DNA of 64,000 nt from Mangrovactinospora gilvigrisea (GCF_001879105.1 NZ_MLCF01000062.1:1-64000), one strand, 5' to 3'. Shown: positions 15,885-24,489, numbered from the stretch's first letter. Numbers and translations are program-made. The notes: generated from the sequence alone by a model not told the origin.

Positions 15885-16520
15885 GTGCCGAGAGGGAGGC
15901 CGCCGGGCGGCGGCGACGAACCAGCAGAACCAGCAGAACCCGCCGAACCCGCCGATCCGAAGGGGCAGAGAGGGCCGCGAGGACCGGGACGAGCGGGAGG
16001 GCCGAGCGGGCCTAGTGGGCCGAGCGGGCCGGACGAGCCGCAGGGCGATCCGCTCCGCGCCGGGTTCGAGCTCGGCACCGACGGTCCGCGCATCCTGGTG
16101 GTCGGCATGGACGGCTCGGACTCCTCGATGCGCGCCGCCGCCTACGCCGGCGGGATGGCCCGCCGCCAGCGGGCCCGCATCGTCGCCGTCTACGTCCGCC
16201 CGCTGGCGCCCCGCTGGCCGACCACGGCGGTCGCCGTGGCCGGCTACGAGCAGGCCTCCGGCGAGCTCGCCGAGCAGCTGATCGCCGAGATCCGCGCCGG
16301 CGCGCGCCGACTGGGCTTCCACAACTGGGAGTTCCGCGTCGAGCGCGGCGATCCGTACACCGAGATCTGCCGGATCGCCGACGAGCTGCGCGCCGACGGG
16401 GTGTACGTCGGCTCCTCGACGCAGGCCCAGCGCCGCGTGGTCGGCACCGCGCTGGGCGCCTCCTCGCTGACGCTGCGCCTGGTCAGGACGGGGCGCTGGC
16501 CGGTGACGGTCGTCCCTTGA
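15885..16520 (+). CDS. Universal stress protein with a long disordered N-terminus
   Basis: About 211 residues from a GTG. The first 60 are low complexity (EPAEPAEPAEP and GPSGPSGPSGP runs), then comes one UspA domain: ILVVGMDGSDSSMRAAAYA, RARIVAVYVRPL, FRVERGDPYTEICRIADELRADGVYVGSS. The nucleotide loop GSSTQAQRRVVGTALGASS is not a clean G-2X-G-9X-G(S/T) motif, so ATP binding is doubtful. The stop lies inside the convergent metG gene (38-bp overlap). Confidence 0.78.
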   Translation: MPRGRPPGGGDEPAEPAEPAEPADPKGQRGPRGPGRAGGPSGPSGPSGPDEPQGDPLRAGFELGTDGPRILVVGMDGSDSSMRAAAYAGGMARRQRARIVAVYVRPLAPRWPTTAVAVAGYEQASGELAEQLIAEIRAGARRLGFHNWEFRVERGDPYTEICRIADELRADGVYVGSSTQAQRRVVGTALGASSLTLRLVRTGRWPVTVVP

Positions 16521-18033
16521 GCTGGATGCGGCGCACCAGCGGGCGCGGCTCCGGCAGCCGGCCGTCCGGCCCCTCGGCGAGCTGCGCGGCGAGCGCGGCG
16601 GCGAGGCCGGGGGTGAAGGGCACCAGCTCCTCGGCGAGCCGGCGGCACGTCAGCAGCAGCGCGCCCAGGGCCCCGTCCAGCTCCGCGGCGCGCGCCGCAC
16701 CCTCGCGAGCCGCCTCCCAGGGGCGGGCGCGGTCCACGAAGCGGTTGCCCTCCTCGGCGAGCGCGCGTACCGCGGCCGAGCCGCGCCGAAGGTCGTAGCC
16801 GTCGAACGCGGCGTCGACGGCGAGCGTGACGGCGTCCAGCGCCGCCGCCAGGGCCGCGTCCGGCGCGGCGGCAGCGGCGGCCGCGGCCGGGTCGCCGCCG
16901 CGGTAGCGGTGGAGCATCGCCACCGTCCGGTTGACCAGGTTGCCGATGCCGTTGGCGAGATCGGTGTCCGTGCGGGCCGCGAGCCGCTCCGGGGTGAAGT
17001 CCACGTCCCCCGAGCGCGGCACCTCCGACAGCAGCCACCAGCGCACCGCGTCCGCGCCGAACTCGGCGGCGAGCGCGGCCGGATCGGCGAGCGCGGCGGT
17101 CCCCGCCGACTTGCTGATCTTCGCCCCGTCGACGGTCAGATAGTCGTGCACCAGGACGTCGGTGGGCGCGGGCAGCCCCGCCGACAGCAGCATCGCCGGC
17201 CAGTACACCGCGTGGAAGCGCACTACGCCCTTGCCGGCGAGGTGCACCCGGCGCTCCAGTGCCCGCCAGCGCGCGGCGCCCTCCGGGTCGGGATAGCCCA
17301 GCCCGGTGAGGTAGTTGACGAGGGCGTCGAACCAGACGTAGACGACCTGGTCGGGGTCGTCCGGCACCGGCACGCCCCACAGTGCGCCGTCCGGGCCGGT
17401 GGCGCGGCGGCGGGAGCGGGAGACGGAGAAGTCCCGCAGCCCGCCGTCGATCAGGGCGAGCACCTCGTTGCGGCGCGCGGCCGGCTCGATGCGCAGCGCG
17501 CCGTCGGTGATCAGCCGGCGCAGCGGCGCCCGGTAGCGGGAGAGCCGGAAGAACCAGTTCTCCTCCTCGACCCAGTCGGCGACGGTGCCGTGCTCGGGGC
17601 AGCGGGCGCCGGCCTCCAGCTCCCGCTCGTCGTAGAACTGCTCGCAGCCGGCGCAGTAGCGGGCCCGGTAGCCCTGCCGGTACAGGTCGCCGGAGGCGGC
17701 GCAGGCCCGCCACAGCGCGGCGACCGCGGCGGGGTGGCGCGGGTCGGCGGAGGTGCGCAGGAAGGCGTCCGGGCGCGCGGCGAGCTGCGGGCCCAGCTGC
17801 TCGAAGGCGGCGGCGTTCTCGTCCACGAACTCCCGGACGGGGACGCCCGCGGCGGCCGCGGCCCGGACGTTCTTCAGCGCGTGGTCGTCGGTGCCGGACT
17901 GGGTGCGGGCGGCGCGGCCGCGGGCCCGCAGCCGGCGGGCGAGCGCGTCGGCCTGCACCAGCTCCAGGGCGTGGCCCAGATGGGGGCGGGCGTTGACGTA
18001 CGGGATGGTGGTGGTGAGGTAGCTGTCGGCCAT
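16483..18033 (-). CDS. metG: Methionyl-tRNA synthetase (probable second copy)
   Basis: Charges tRNA-Met with methionine in the cytoplasm. 516 residues. The class I signatures are HLGH (HIGH) at residues 18-21 and DGAKISKSAG (KMSKS) near 305. A zinc knuckle reads CAGCEQFYDERELEAGARC followed by PEH, i.e. three Cys and one His. The domain order is catalytic core, connective insert and anticodon-binding helices (WLLSEVPRSGDVDF, NGIGNLVNRTVAMLHRY). There is no C-terminal tRNA-binding (EMAP) domain. Its isolated position and the unusually Ala/Arg-rich sequence suggest an accessory paralog. It is preceded by a Met-containing leader peptide and two hairpins, so attenuation is likely. Confidence 0.92.
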   Translation of the reverse strand: MADSYLTTTIPYVNARPHLGHALELVQADALARRLRARGRAARTQSGTDDHALKNVRAAAAAGVPVREFVDENAAAFEQLGPQLAARPDAFLRTSADPRHPAAVAALWRACAASGDLYRQGYRARYCAGCEQFYDERELEAGARCPEHGTVADWVEEENWFFRLSRYRAPLRRLITDGALRIEPAARRNEVLALIDGGLRDFSVSRSRRRATGPDGALWGVPVPDDPDQVVYVWFDALVNYLTGLGYPDPEGAARWRALERRVHLAGKGVVRFHAVYWPAMLLSAGLPAPTDVLVHDYLTVDGAKISKSAGTAALADPAALAAEFGADAVRWWLLSEVPRSGDVDFTPERLAARTDTDLANGIGNLVNRTVAMLHRYRGGDPAAAAAAAAPDAALAAALDAVTLAVDAAFDGYDLRRGSAAVRALAEEGNRFVDRARPWEAAREGAARAAELDGALGALLLTCRRLAEELVPFTPGLAAALAAQLAEGPDGRLPEPRPLVRRIQLKGRPSPASAPS

Positions 18034-18080
18034 GGCGGGTGCCCTTCGTCGGATGTCCCGGCGAGGGCGCCCGCGTCACT

Positions 18081-18156
18081 CCGAGTGGCCCCCTCCGGGG
18101 GCTCGGTCGTGCGGCGCGGCGACGCGCCTCAGCGGATGCCCCGGGTGCGGGGCATC
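18081..18156 (-). promoter_or_regulatory. Attenuator-like hairpin series before metG
   Basis: Read on the minus strand, three hairpins follow one another. Stem 1 is GATGCCCC/GGGGCATC (18135-18142 with 18149-18156) and overlaps the tandem Met codons of the leader peptide. Stem 2 is GGCGCG/CGCGCC (18113-18128) just after the leader stop. Stem 3 is CCGAG-CCCC...GGGG-CCA-CTCGG (18081-18106), terminator-like but without a T run. The layout matches ribosome-controlled attenuation. Confidence 0.5.
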
Positions 18157-18185
18157 ATGCTGCGCTGGTGGTCGCCTGTGCTCAT
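18129..18185 (-). CDS. Putative leader peptide of metG, 18 residues
   Basis: ATG to TGA encodes MSTGDHQRSMMPRTRGIR, with two adjacent Met codons at residues 10-11. These codons form the 5' arm of an 8-bp hairpin, and a terminator-like hairpin follows before the metG start 96 bp downstream of the leader stop. A ribosome stalled at the Met codons by shortage of charged tRNA-Met would prevent the first hairpin from folding. A clear ribosome site was not seen, so translation could be leaderless or absent. Confidence 0.5.
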   Translation of the reverse strand: MSTGDHQRSMMPRTRGIR

Positions 18186-18240
18186 GGCACCAGCGTGCCG
18201 TGCGCGGGCGGGCGGCGGCAACGCCTTTTCGGACGGCGCG

Positions 18241-18867
18241 TCAGCCGAGCTGGGCCGCGCCGGGGGAGGACTCCGAGGCGCGCTCGCTGGTGTAGAAGGC
18301 GAACCGCTCGTCCCAGCGGGGGAGGCCCTCCGCGGTCCAGCGCGACCAGTCGAAGGGGCGTCCGGCGAGGGCCTCGCCGAGCAGGTCCAGATGGAGGTGC
18401 CAGTCGGCGAGCCGGGTGCGCAGCAGGTGCTCGGCGGCGGCGGCGTCGCCGGGGACCAGCAGGGCGGCGGAGAACTCCAGCCGGGTGGCCGAGCCGCCGT
18501 CGCCGTCCCCGCCGCGGAGCGAGGCGAGCTCGAAGCGGAGCCGGCCCAGCGCGGCGGTGTCGTACTCCACCAGCCGGGGCCGCTCGCAGGCGGCGGTGCG
18601 GCCGTGCGTGACGGGATGCTCCCCGGCGGCGTTCGGGACGGCGGAGCGCAGCTCGACGGGGCCGCCGGGCCGCAGGTCGAGCCGGGCGTCGGCGAGCCAG
18701 GAGGCGAGGCCCGCCTCGGTGGCCACCGCGGCCCACACCCGCTCCGCGGCGACCTTGTGGTGGCGCACGAACCGCAGCACCCGCGCGCCCCCGGACGCGG
18801 CCTCCACGGCCCCGCTGTCCTCCCGCAACCGCTCCGCGTCCCGCTGCCGTACCCGATCCCACATCAT
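18241..18867 (-). CDS. SRPBCC (AHSA1-like) protein
   Basis: About 208 residues. ARVLRFVRHHKVAAERVWAAVATEAGLASWLADARLDLRPGGPVELR is the opening strand and helices of the Bet v1/SRPBCC hydrophobic-cavity fold; LRFELASLRG...TRLEFSAALLVPGDAAAAEHLLRTRLADWHLHLDLLGEAL completes it, with the long C-terminal helix. Such proteins bind hydrophobic ligands or assist chaperones. Two adjacent ATG codons are possible starts; the first is used. Adjacent genes do not indicate a pathway. Confidence 0.8.
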   Translation of the reverse strand: MMWDRVRQRDAERLREDSGAVEAASGGARVLRFVRHHKVAAERVWAAVATEAGLASWLADARLDLRPGGPVELRSAVPNAAGEHPVTHGRTAACERPRLVEYDTAALGRLRFELASLRGGDGDGGSATRLEFSAALLVPGDAAAAEHLLRTRLADWHLHLDLLGEALAGRPFDWSRWTAEGLPRWDERFAFYTSERASESSPGAAQLG

Positions 18868-18978
18868 GGCTCGATGCTCAACGCTCCCCGCCCCCCGGGC
18901 AAGGCGGCACACCGCACCCGCGGCGTCGGGGCGGCGCAGGCCCCGCTGCCCCGCAGCCCCGCCGCGCTTGCTGCGCGG

Positions 18979-19896
18979 CTACGGCGTCGGGCGGACGGGG
19001 AGGGTGGGGAGGGCAGTGCGGATGGATTGGGCGAGGGTGTGGAACTCCTGGCTGCGGGGGGTGCCCTGGCGGAGGACGAGGCCGATGGTGCGGGAGGGGC
19101 GCGGCCCGGCGAACTCCACGGTGCGCAGGCCCGTCCCCTTCCCCGTCTCCACCTCCACCGAGGTGCGCGGCAGCAGCGTCACCCCGAGCCCCGCCGCGAC
19201 CAGCTGCACCAGCGTGGGCAGCCCCGCCGCGCGCGTCGCCGCCGCGCGCCCCCGGCACACCTCCAGCGCCTGGTCGCGCAGGCAGTGCCCCTCGTCGAGG
19301 AGCAGCAGCTCCTCCTCCGGCACCTCCTCCGCGCGCACCGTGCGCCGCCCCGCCAACGCGTGTGCCTCCGGCACCAGCAGGACGAAGTCCTCCTCGAAGA
19401 GCGGCAGTTCCACCATCCCCGCGCGCGCCGCCGGCAGCGCCAGCAGCAGCAGGTCGAGCCGCCCGTCGCCGAGCCCGTCGAGGGCCTGCGCGGTCTGCTC
19501 CTCGTGGACGAACAGCTCCAGCCCCGGGTGTTCCCGCCGCAGCACCCGCAGCGCCGCCGGCAGCGTGTACGGCGCGACGGTGGGGATGACGCCGAGCCGC
19601 AGCGGCCCGGTGAACGGCTCCCGCGCGGCGGCGACCAGGTCGTCCATCGCGTCCACCACCCGCCGCGCCCGCCCCACCAGCCGCTCGCCGTCCGGGGTGA
19701 GCAGCACCCGCCGGGTGGTGCGCTCCACCAGCCGGGTGCCGAGGTTCTCCTCCAGTGCGGCGATCGCCCCGGAGAGTGCGGGCTGGCTCATCCCCAGCCC
19801 GGCCGCCGCGTCGCGGAAATGCAGGTGCTCGGCGATCCCCAGGAACGCCCGCAGCTGCACCACCGTGGGCGCCCCGCGCCGCTCCCCACCACTCAT
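18979..19896 (-). CDS. oxyR: Peroxide-sensing regulator OxyR
   Basis: 305-residue LysR-type activator. The N-terminal helix-turn-helix reads LRAFLGIAEHLHFRDAAAGLGMSQPALSGAIAALEENLG. The redox pair is intact: LDEGHCLRDQALEVC gives Cys205 and Cys214, nine residues apart as Cys199 and Cys208 are in E. coli OxyR. A C-terminal effector domain follows. It is divergent from ahpC-ahpD with a 190-bp gap, the normal streptomycete arrangement. Oxidised OxyR should activate ahpCD. Confidence 0.95.
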   Translation of the reverse strand: MSGGERRGAPTVVQLRAFLGIAEHLHFRDAAAGLGMSQPALSGAIAALEENLGTRLVERTTRRVLLTPDGERLVGRARRVVDAMDDLVAAAREPFTGPLRLGVIPTVAPYTLPAALRVLRREHPGLELFVHEEQTAQALDGLGDGRLDLLLLALPAARAGMVELPLFEEDFVLLVPEAHALAGRRTVRAEEVPEEELLLLDEGHCLRDQALEVCRGRAAATRAAGLPTLVQLVAAGLGVTLLPRTSVEVETGKGTGLRTVEFAGPRPSRTIGLVLRQGTPRSQEFHTLAQSIRTALPTLPVRPTP

Positions 19897-20086
19897 AGCC
19901 GAACCGTATCAATGGCCTCCGACCGGCCTCCCACCAGCGGGTCGATGGTCAAGAGGCCACCGCAATTGATCGGTGGTTCCTATCGCCGGAAGGGCCGTTC
20001 GGCTATTTCCGCGATCAGCGCCGCGCTGTGCATCATGATCCCCGAGCCCGGTGATCGCCGCCGGGCCGTTCCAGGGAGGAGTCACC
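19897..20086. promoter_or_regulatory. oxyR/ahpC divergent promoter region
   Basis: Less GC-rich than its surroundings. Contains GTATCAATGGCC near 19906 and CAATTGATCGGTGG near 19961, with CTAT elements near 19980 and 20004 that could belong to an OxyR site series. An 11-bp match to the two-component GGCCGTTCGGC motif occurs at 19993 without its inverted partner. Exact OxyR contacts cannot be fixed by eye. Confidence 0.45.
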
Positions 20087-20644
20087 ATGCTGACCGTCGG
20101 AGACCAGTTCCCCGCGTGGAAGCTGATGGGCGTCGAGGGTCCCTCGACCGACAAGCTCGAGCTCAAGGAGTACTCCTCGGAGGACTACGCCTCGTCCTGG
20201 AAGGTCGTCTTCTTCTGGCCGAAGGACTTCACCTTCGTCTGCCCCACCGAGATCGCCGCCTTCGGGAAGCTCAACGAGGAGTTCGCCGACCGCGACGCGC
20301 AGGTCCTGGGCGCCTCCGGCGACTCGGAGTTCGTCCACCACGCCTGGCGCAAGGACCACGCGGACCTCGCCGAGCTGCCCTTCCCGATGCTCGCCGACTC
20401 CAAGCACGACCTGATGCGCGCGCTCGGCGTCGAGGGCGAGGACGGCTTCGCGCAGCGCGCCGTCTTCATCGTCGACCCCAGCAACGAGATCCAGTTCTCC
20501 ATGGTGACCGCCGGCTCCGTCGGCCGTAACCCCAAGGAGGTCCTGCGGGTCCTGGACGCGCTGCAGACCGACGAGCTGTGCCCGTGCAACTGGAGCAAGG
20601 GCGACGAGACGCTCGACCCGGTCAAGCTGCTCGCGGGCGAGTGA
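20087..20644 (+). CDS. ahpC: Alkyl hydroperoxide reductase AhpC (peroxiredoxin)
   Basis: 185 residues. The peroxidatic Cys lies in FVCPTE (residue 52) and the resolving region near the C-terminus reads LCPCNW. It reduces alkyl hydroperoxides, H2O2 and probably peroxynitrite. GGAGGA seven bases before the ATG gives strong initiation. The gene is followed after 19 bp by ahpD, which replaces AhpF as the electron donor in actinobacteria. Expression should be OxyR-dependent. Confidence 0.97.
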   Translation: MLTVGDQFPAWKLMGVEGPSTDKLELKEYSSEDYASSWKVVFFWPKDFTFVCPTEIAAFGKLNEEFADRDAQVLGASGDSEFVHHAWRKDHADLAELPFPMLADSKHDLMRALGVEGEDGFAQRAVFIVDPSNEIQFSMVTAGSVGRNPKEVLRVLDALQTDELCPCNWSKGDETLDPVKLLAGE

Positions 20645-20663
20645 GCGGGAGGCTGGAGCGAGC

Positions 20664-21197
20664 ATGGCACTCGACGAACTGAAGGCGGCCCTCCCGGCCT
20701 ACGCCAAGGACCTGAAGCTCAACCTCGGCTCCGTGATCGGCAACTCCGACCTCCCCGAGCAGCAGCTCTGGGGGACGGTGCTGGCCTGCGCGCACGCCTC
20801 GCGCAGCGCCCGCGTCATCCGGGAGCTGGAGCCGGAGGCCAAGACGCACCTGAGCGCCGAGGCCTTCGAGGCGGCCAAGGCCGCCCACGCGATCATGCAG
20901 ATGAACAACGTCTACTACCGGACGGTGCATCTGCTCAGCGACGACGAGTACGGCAAGCTGCGCGCCGGGCTGCGGATGAACGTCATCGGCAACCCCGGCG
21001 TGGAGAAGGCCGACTTCGAGCTGTGGTGCCTGGCCGTCTCCGCCGTCAACGGCTGCGGGATGTGCCTGGACTCGCACGAGAAGGTGCTCCGCCAGGCGGG
21101 CGCGGACCGGGAGACCGTCCAGGCCGCCTACAAGATCGCCGCGGTGCTCAACGCCGTCGGCGCGGTGCTGGACGGCGAGGCGGCGATCAACGGCTGA
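20664..21197 (+). CDS. ahpD: AhpD alkylhydroperoxidase, electron donor of AhpC
   Basis: 177 residues, all-helical. The catalytic thiol pair is in [15 protein letters not shown] (CxxC with the downstream His of the proton relay). In M. tuberculosis AhpD passes electrons from dihydrolipoamide systems to AhpC. Its place directly downstream of ahpC and the intact CxxC...H motif support the same role here. Confidence 0.96.
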   Translation: MALDELKAALPAYAKDLKLNLGSVIGNSDLPEQQLWGTVLACAHASRSARVIRELEPEAKTHLSAEAFEAAKAAHAIMQMNNVYYRTVHLLSDDEYGKLRAGLRMNVIGNPGVEKADFELWCLAVSAVNGCGMCLDSHEKVLRQAGADRETVQAAYKIAAVLNAVGAVLDGEAAING

Positions 21198-21258
21198 GAC
21201 GGTGCGGCGGCCGGTCCGGCGCGGGCATTAAGGTGGTCCGCATCGAAGCAGGCCGACG

Positions 21259-21296
21259 GCGGCCCGTCCCCGAGCAGCGGCTCGGGGGCGGGCCGC
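21259..21296 (+). terminator. Terminator of the ahpCD operon
   Basis: GCGGCCCG-T-CCCCGAG (21259-21274) pairs with CTCGGGG-G-CGGGCCGC (21281-21296), a 15-bp stem with one central mismatch and a six-base loop, then TTCG. It lies 60 bp after the ahpD stop and before the next gene. Confidence 0.75.
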
Positions 21297-21338
21297 TTCG
21301 CGTCCGGCCCGAAGACCGCGAGCCGTGAGGGAGACCCG

Positions 21339-21866
21339 ATGACGGTGCAGATCCGTCCCGCCACCGCCGACGACCTGGCGTCCGTCGCGGAGATCTACGC
21401 CCACTACGTGCGGCACAGCGGCGCCACCTTCGACCTGGAGCCGCCCACCGTCGAGGCCTGGCGGGAGAAGCACGCGCTGATCGCCGTCCGCGAGGGGCTG
21501 CCGTTCCTGGTCGCCGAGGACGGCGGCGAGGTGCTGGGGTACGCGTACGCGGCGCAGTACCGGCCGAAGGCCGCCTACTGGCACACCGTGGAGGACAGCA
21601 TCTACCTGCGGCCCGGCGCGGGCGGCCGGGGGCTGGGCCGGCTGCTGCTGGAAGCGCTGGTCGCCGGGGTGGCGGCGGCCGGGCGCCGAGAGATCATCGC
21701 GGTGATCGCCGACCACGGCGACCCCTCCTCGGTGCGGCTGCACGAGCGCTTCGGGTTCCGGGACGCGGGGCGGCTGCACCGGGTGGGCTGCAAGAACGGG
21801 GTGTGGCTGGACACCCTCCAGATGCAGCTCTCCCTGGAGGAGGACGACGCGGCGTCAGCGGCGTGA
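21339..21866 (+). CDS. GNAT acetyltransferase, phosphinothricin-acetyltransferase-like
   Basis: 175 residues of the Pat/Bar subgroup: IRPATADDLASVAEIYAHYVRHSGATFDLEPPT at the front, LVAEDGGEVLGYAYAAQYRPKAAYWHTVEDSIYL in the middle and the acetyl-CoA loop GGRGLGRLLLEALV, ending in HERFGFRDAGRLHRVGCKNGVWLDTLQMQL. It transfers acetyl from acetyl-CoA to an amine; phosphinothricin, methionine sulfoximine or an amino acid are typical substrates for this group. GAGGGAG precedes the ATG. The end overlaps the convergent HAD gene by 12 bp. Confidence 0.88.
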   Translation: MTVQIRPATADDLASVAEIYAHYVRHSGATFDLEPPTVEAWREKHALIAVREGLPFLVAEDGGEVLGYAYAAQYRPKAAYWHTVEDSIYLRPGAGGRGLGRLLLEALVAGVAAAGRREIIAVIADHGDPSSVRLHERFGFRDAGRLHRVGCKNGVWLDTLQMQLSLEEDDAASAA

Positions 21867-22628
21867 GGCGTCGCCCGGGCCCGCCCGCAGGAGGCCGGCG
21901 AGTTCGGCGAGGGACGTCACGGTGAGGATGCCGTCGTCGGAGTCGTCGTCGAAGCCGGAGCCGGTGCCGGCGTCGCCGCCCGACCCGGCGCGGTCCAGCC
22001 ACACCCCGGTGAGGCCCGCCGCCGCGGCGGCCTCCGCGTCCAGGTCGCGGCGGTCGCCCACATACGCCACCCGCTCCGGCGGCAGGCCCAGCTCCGCGCA
22101 GGCGGCCAGGAAGATCGACGGGTCCGGCTTGGCCGCGCCGAACTCGCCCGCGCAGACCAGCGGTCCGTCCGCGAGGTAGCCGTCCAGCCCCAGCCGGGCC
22201 AGCTTGGGGCGCTGCGCCGCCGCCGAGGAGTTGGAGACGACGCCGAGCCGCACCCCCGCCCCGCGCAGCGCGGCCAGCGCGGGCGCCGCGTCCGGAAACG
22301 CCCGCCAGCAGGCCCGGTAGTGCACGTGGTAGCGGCCGAACCACGCCGCGGCCGCGGCCTCGTCCCCGAGCGGCCGCCCGGCCGCGGCCGCGAACTCGCG
22401 GGCGCGGGCCGCCTGCTGGCCGGGGAAGGTCAGCTCACCGGCGAGGAACCGCGCATACTGGCGCTGCATCACCGCATGCCACAGCTCCGCGGCCGCCTCC
22501 GCCGAGGGGAAGGCACCGGCCAGACCCTCGTCCCGCAGGTGCGCCGCGATGGCGTCCCGCTCGGCGCCCCCGTAGTCGAAGAGCGTGTCGTCGACGTCGA
22601 ACAGCACCGCGACCGTGTCCCTGCCCAC
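21855..22628 (-). CDS. HAD-family hydrolase (phosphatase)
   Basis: 257 residues with all haloacid-dehalogenase motifs: I, FDVDDTLFDYGG (DxD nucleophile pair) near residue 12; II, VVSNSS; III, the Lys in AAKPDPSIF; IV, VAYVGDRRDLDAEAAAAAGL. The cap between motifs I and II is helical. It probably dephosphorylates a small metabolite. The GTG at 22628 is selected because GAGGAG stands before it; the longer frame to 22691 would collide with the divergent vWA gene. Confidence 0.87.
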   Translation of the reverse strand: MGRDTVAVLFDVDDTLFDYGGAERDAIAAHLRDEGLAGAFPSAEAAAELWHAVMQRQYARFLAGELTFPGQQAARAREFAAAAGRPLGDEAAAAAWFGRYHVHYRACWRAFPDAAPALAALRGAGVRLGVVSNSSAAAQRPKLARLGLDGYLADGPLVCAGEFGAAKPDPSIFLAACAELGLPPERVAYVGDRRDLDAEAAAAAGLTGVWLDRAGSGGDAGTGSGFDDDSDDGILTVTSLAELAGLLRAGPGDASRR

Positions 22629-22689
22629 CGAAGCTCTCCTCTCCCCGCACTGCGCTCCCGACCGAACGCCCACACTAAGGTTGGTGGTC

Positions 22690-23847
22690 ATGGGCAGTAC
22701 ATCCGGGCACGGCCTGGCCCTCGAGGGGCACTACAACCAGCTGGTCCCCGCCGTCGCCAACGGCGGCACCGCCGAGGTGATGGCGGTCCTCGCCGTCACC
22801 CGCGACCCGGCGCCCGCCGCCGCGGCCCCGCAGCCCCGCGCCGAGGTGATCGTCCTGGACGTCACCGAGGCGATGGCCGCCCAGCCCGGGTGGCCGGACG
22901 CGCTGCGCTCCGGGGCGCGCGCCGCCCTCGGCACGCTCCGTCCGGGCACCGCGTTCGCGCTGGTGGCCGGGACGGACGAGGCCCGCGTCCTCTACCCGGA
23001 GCCGGCCAAGGAGGCGGACGCCCCGCCGCGGCTCGCCGTCGCCGACGAGACGACCCTCGCCGAGGCCGCCGCGGCGATCGAAGCCGTGCCGATCGGCAGC
23101 GGCGCCGGCGGGGCCCGGCTGGGCGGCTGGGTCGACCTCGCCGGCCGGCTGCTCGCCGAGCACCCCAACCCGCTGCGGCACGCCCTGCTGGTCTCCGCCT
23201 CCGCCGACCGCGGCGGTCCGGGCGAACTGGCGTCCGCGCTGGACACCTGGCGGGGCCGGTTCGCCTGCGACGCCCGCGGGGTGGGCCGCGGCTGGCGGCC
23301 GGTGGAGCTGCGCGCGGTGGCCGCCGCGCTGAGCGGCACCGTCGACATCGTCGACGACCCGGTGGGACGCGACCGGCTGGCCCGCGAGATGGCGGCGACG
23401 CTCGCCGACGCGATGGGCCGCACCCTCGGCGACATCGTCCTGGAGGTCCGCACCCGGGCCGACGCGCGGCTGGCGAGGGCCCGTCAGGTGGCGCCCACCG
23501 TCGAGCGGTTGACGCAGGTCAAGGCCGAGCAGTCCGGGCTGAGCCTCTGCTACGGCACGGGCGCCTGGGGCGCCGAGACCCGCGAGTACCTGCTGCAGTT
23601 CGAGGCGGTGCCGGGGCGGATCGGCGAGGGCGCGCTGCTCGCCCAGGTGGTGGCCCGCCTAGACGACGGCACCGGCCCGATGGTGCCGATCGCGGACTGG
23701 CAGCTCCGGGTGAGCTGGGCCGACCCGGCGGACGAGGACGCGCAGCGCGCCGACCCCCGGGTCGCCGCCACCGGCCTCGCCGCCGGCCCCGGCACCGGCG
23801 CCCACACCGCCCCCCCGGACGAACCCGACGCCCCCTACGGCCAGTAG
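22690..23847 (+). CDS. vWA-domain protein
   Basis: 385 residues beginning MGSTSGHGLALEGHYNQLVPAVANGG. A von Willebrand A-like core (AEVIVLDVTEAM, RPGTAFALVAGTDEARVLYPE, RHALLVSASADRGG) with a TerY/stress-associated flavour, then a second domain (QVAPTVERLTQVKAEQSGLSLCYGTGAWGAETREYLLQFE) of beta character. The metal-binding DxSxS is degenerate: the strand ends in LDVTEAM. Such proteins accompany TerD proteins, forkhead-associated domains or kinases in actinobacteria. The 276 bp after the stop hold no gene. Confidence 0.8.
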   Translation: MGSTSGHGLALEGHYNQLVPAVANGGTAEVMAVLAVTRDPAPAAAAPQPRAEVIVLDVTEAMAAQPGWPDALRSGARAALGTLRPGTAFALVAGTDEARVLYPEPAKEADAPPRLAVADETTLAEAAAAIEAVPIGSGAGGARLGGWVDLAGRLLAEHPNPLRHALLVSASADRGGPGELASALDTWRGRFACDARGVGRGWRPVELRAVAAALSGTVDIVDDPVGRDRLAREMAATLADAMGRTLGDIVLEVRTRADARLARARQVAPTVERLTQVKAEQSGLSLCYGTGAWGAETREYLLQFEAVPGRIGEGALLAQVVARLDDGTGPMVPIADWQLRVSWADPADEDAQRADPRVAATGLAAGPGTGAHTAPPDEPDAPYGQ

Positions 23848-24123
23848 GGCCCCGTCCGGCGGCCCTCCGCGTCGCCGCGACTCCCGGCGCTCCGTCAGGT
23901 CCTGTCCGGGTTGCGCCGACCCGCGCGCCGCGGCCACCGGCAGCGCCGCTGTGCCCCGACGCCCCCTGGGCAGCGTGCGGAGCGCCGGGCCGGGGCGGGT
24001 GCCGACCCGTCCACCGGCGGCGTCCGCCGCAGGCCCCCACACGCCGAAGGCGGCCCGCTCCGGCCGAGTGACAGGTGCTCGGTCGGAGGGGCCGCCCCGG
24101 GGTTCGGGAGGCGTCGAACGGCG

Positions 24124-24360
24124 TCAGCCGTTGGCGCACATGTTGCCGAAGGTCGGGTTCAGCAGCCCGATCGCGGTGATGGTGTTGCCGCAGAAGTTCA
24201 CCGGCACGTGCACCGGGACCTGCACCTCGTTGCCGGAGATGAAGCCCGGCGAGCCGGCCGCGGTCCCGACCGCGCCGCTGGACGCGGAGGCCGCTCCGGC
24301 CGCGGCCACGACACCCGTGGCGGCCAGTGCTGCGGCGGCGGTCACCGTACGTGCGCGCAT
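24124..24360 (-). CDS. chp: Short chaplin
   Basis: 78 residues: signal peptide (MRARTVTAAAALAATGVVAAAGAASA) and one chaplin domain with PVHVPVNFCGNTITAIGLLNPTFGNMCANG at the C-terminus. Chaplins are secreted hydrophobic proteins that form amyloid-like fibrils on aerial hyphae and spores and lower water surface tension. Both conserved cysteines are present, so an internal disulphide is expected, unlike ChpE. The ATG at 24360 is chosen because it opens the signal peptide. Stands in a cluster with a second chaplin and two rodlins. Confidence 0.93.
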   Translation of the reverse strand: MRARTVTAAAALAATGVVAAAGAASASSGAVGTAAGSPGFISGNEVQVPVHVPVNFCGNTITAIGLLNPTFGNMCANG

Positions 24361-24489
24361 GATCCCTGCTTTCCTCGTTGACGACGGCATCCCGGGCGAA
24401 CCCGACGGGACGATTCCACCCGAACAGGGCGCCCGGGTCCCGGTATTGGTCCATTCGGCGGCGTGTCCCGCCGGACCTCCCCGGGGGCC

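Noticed and set aside
18034-18240. T-box or SAM riboswitch before metG
   Set aside because: No T-box motif or conserved SAM-riboswitch core could be found; a leader peptide with hairpins explains the region better.
19993-20003. Single GGCCGTTCGGC match before ahpC
   Set aside because: It lacks the inverted partner and the 38-bp offset seen at the two paired sites; a chance match is likely in this GC-rich DNA.
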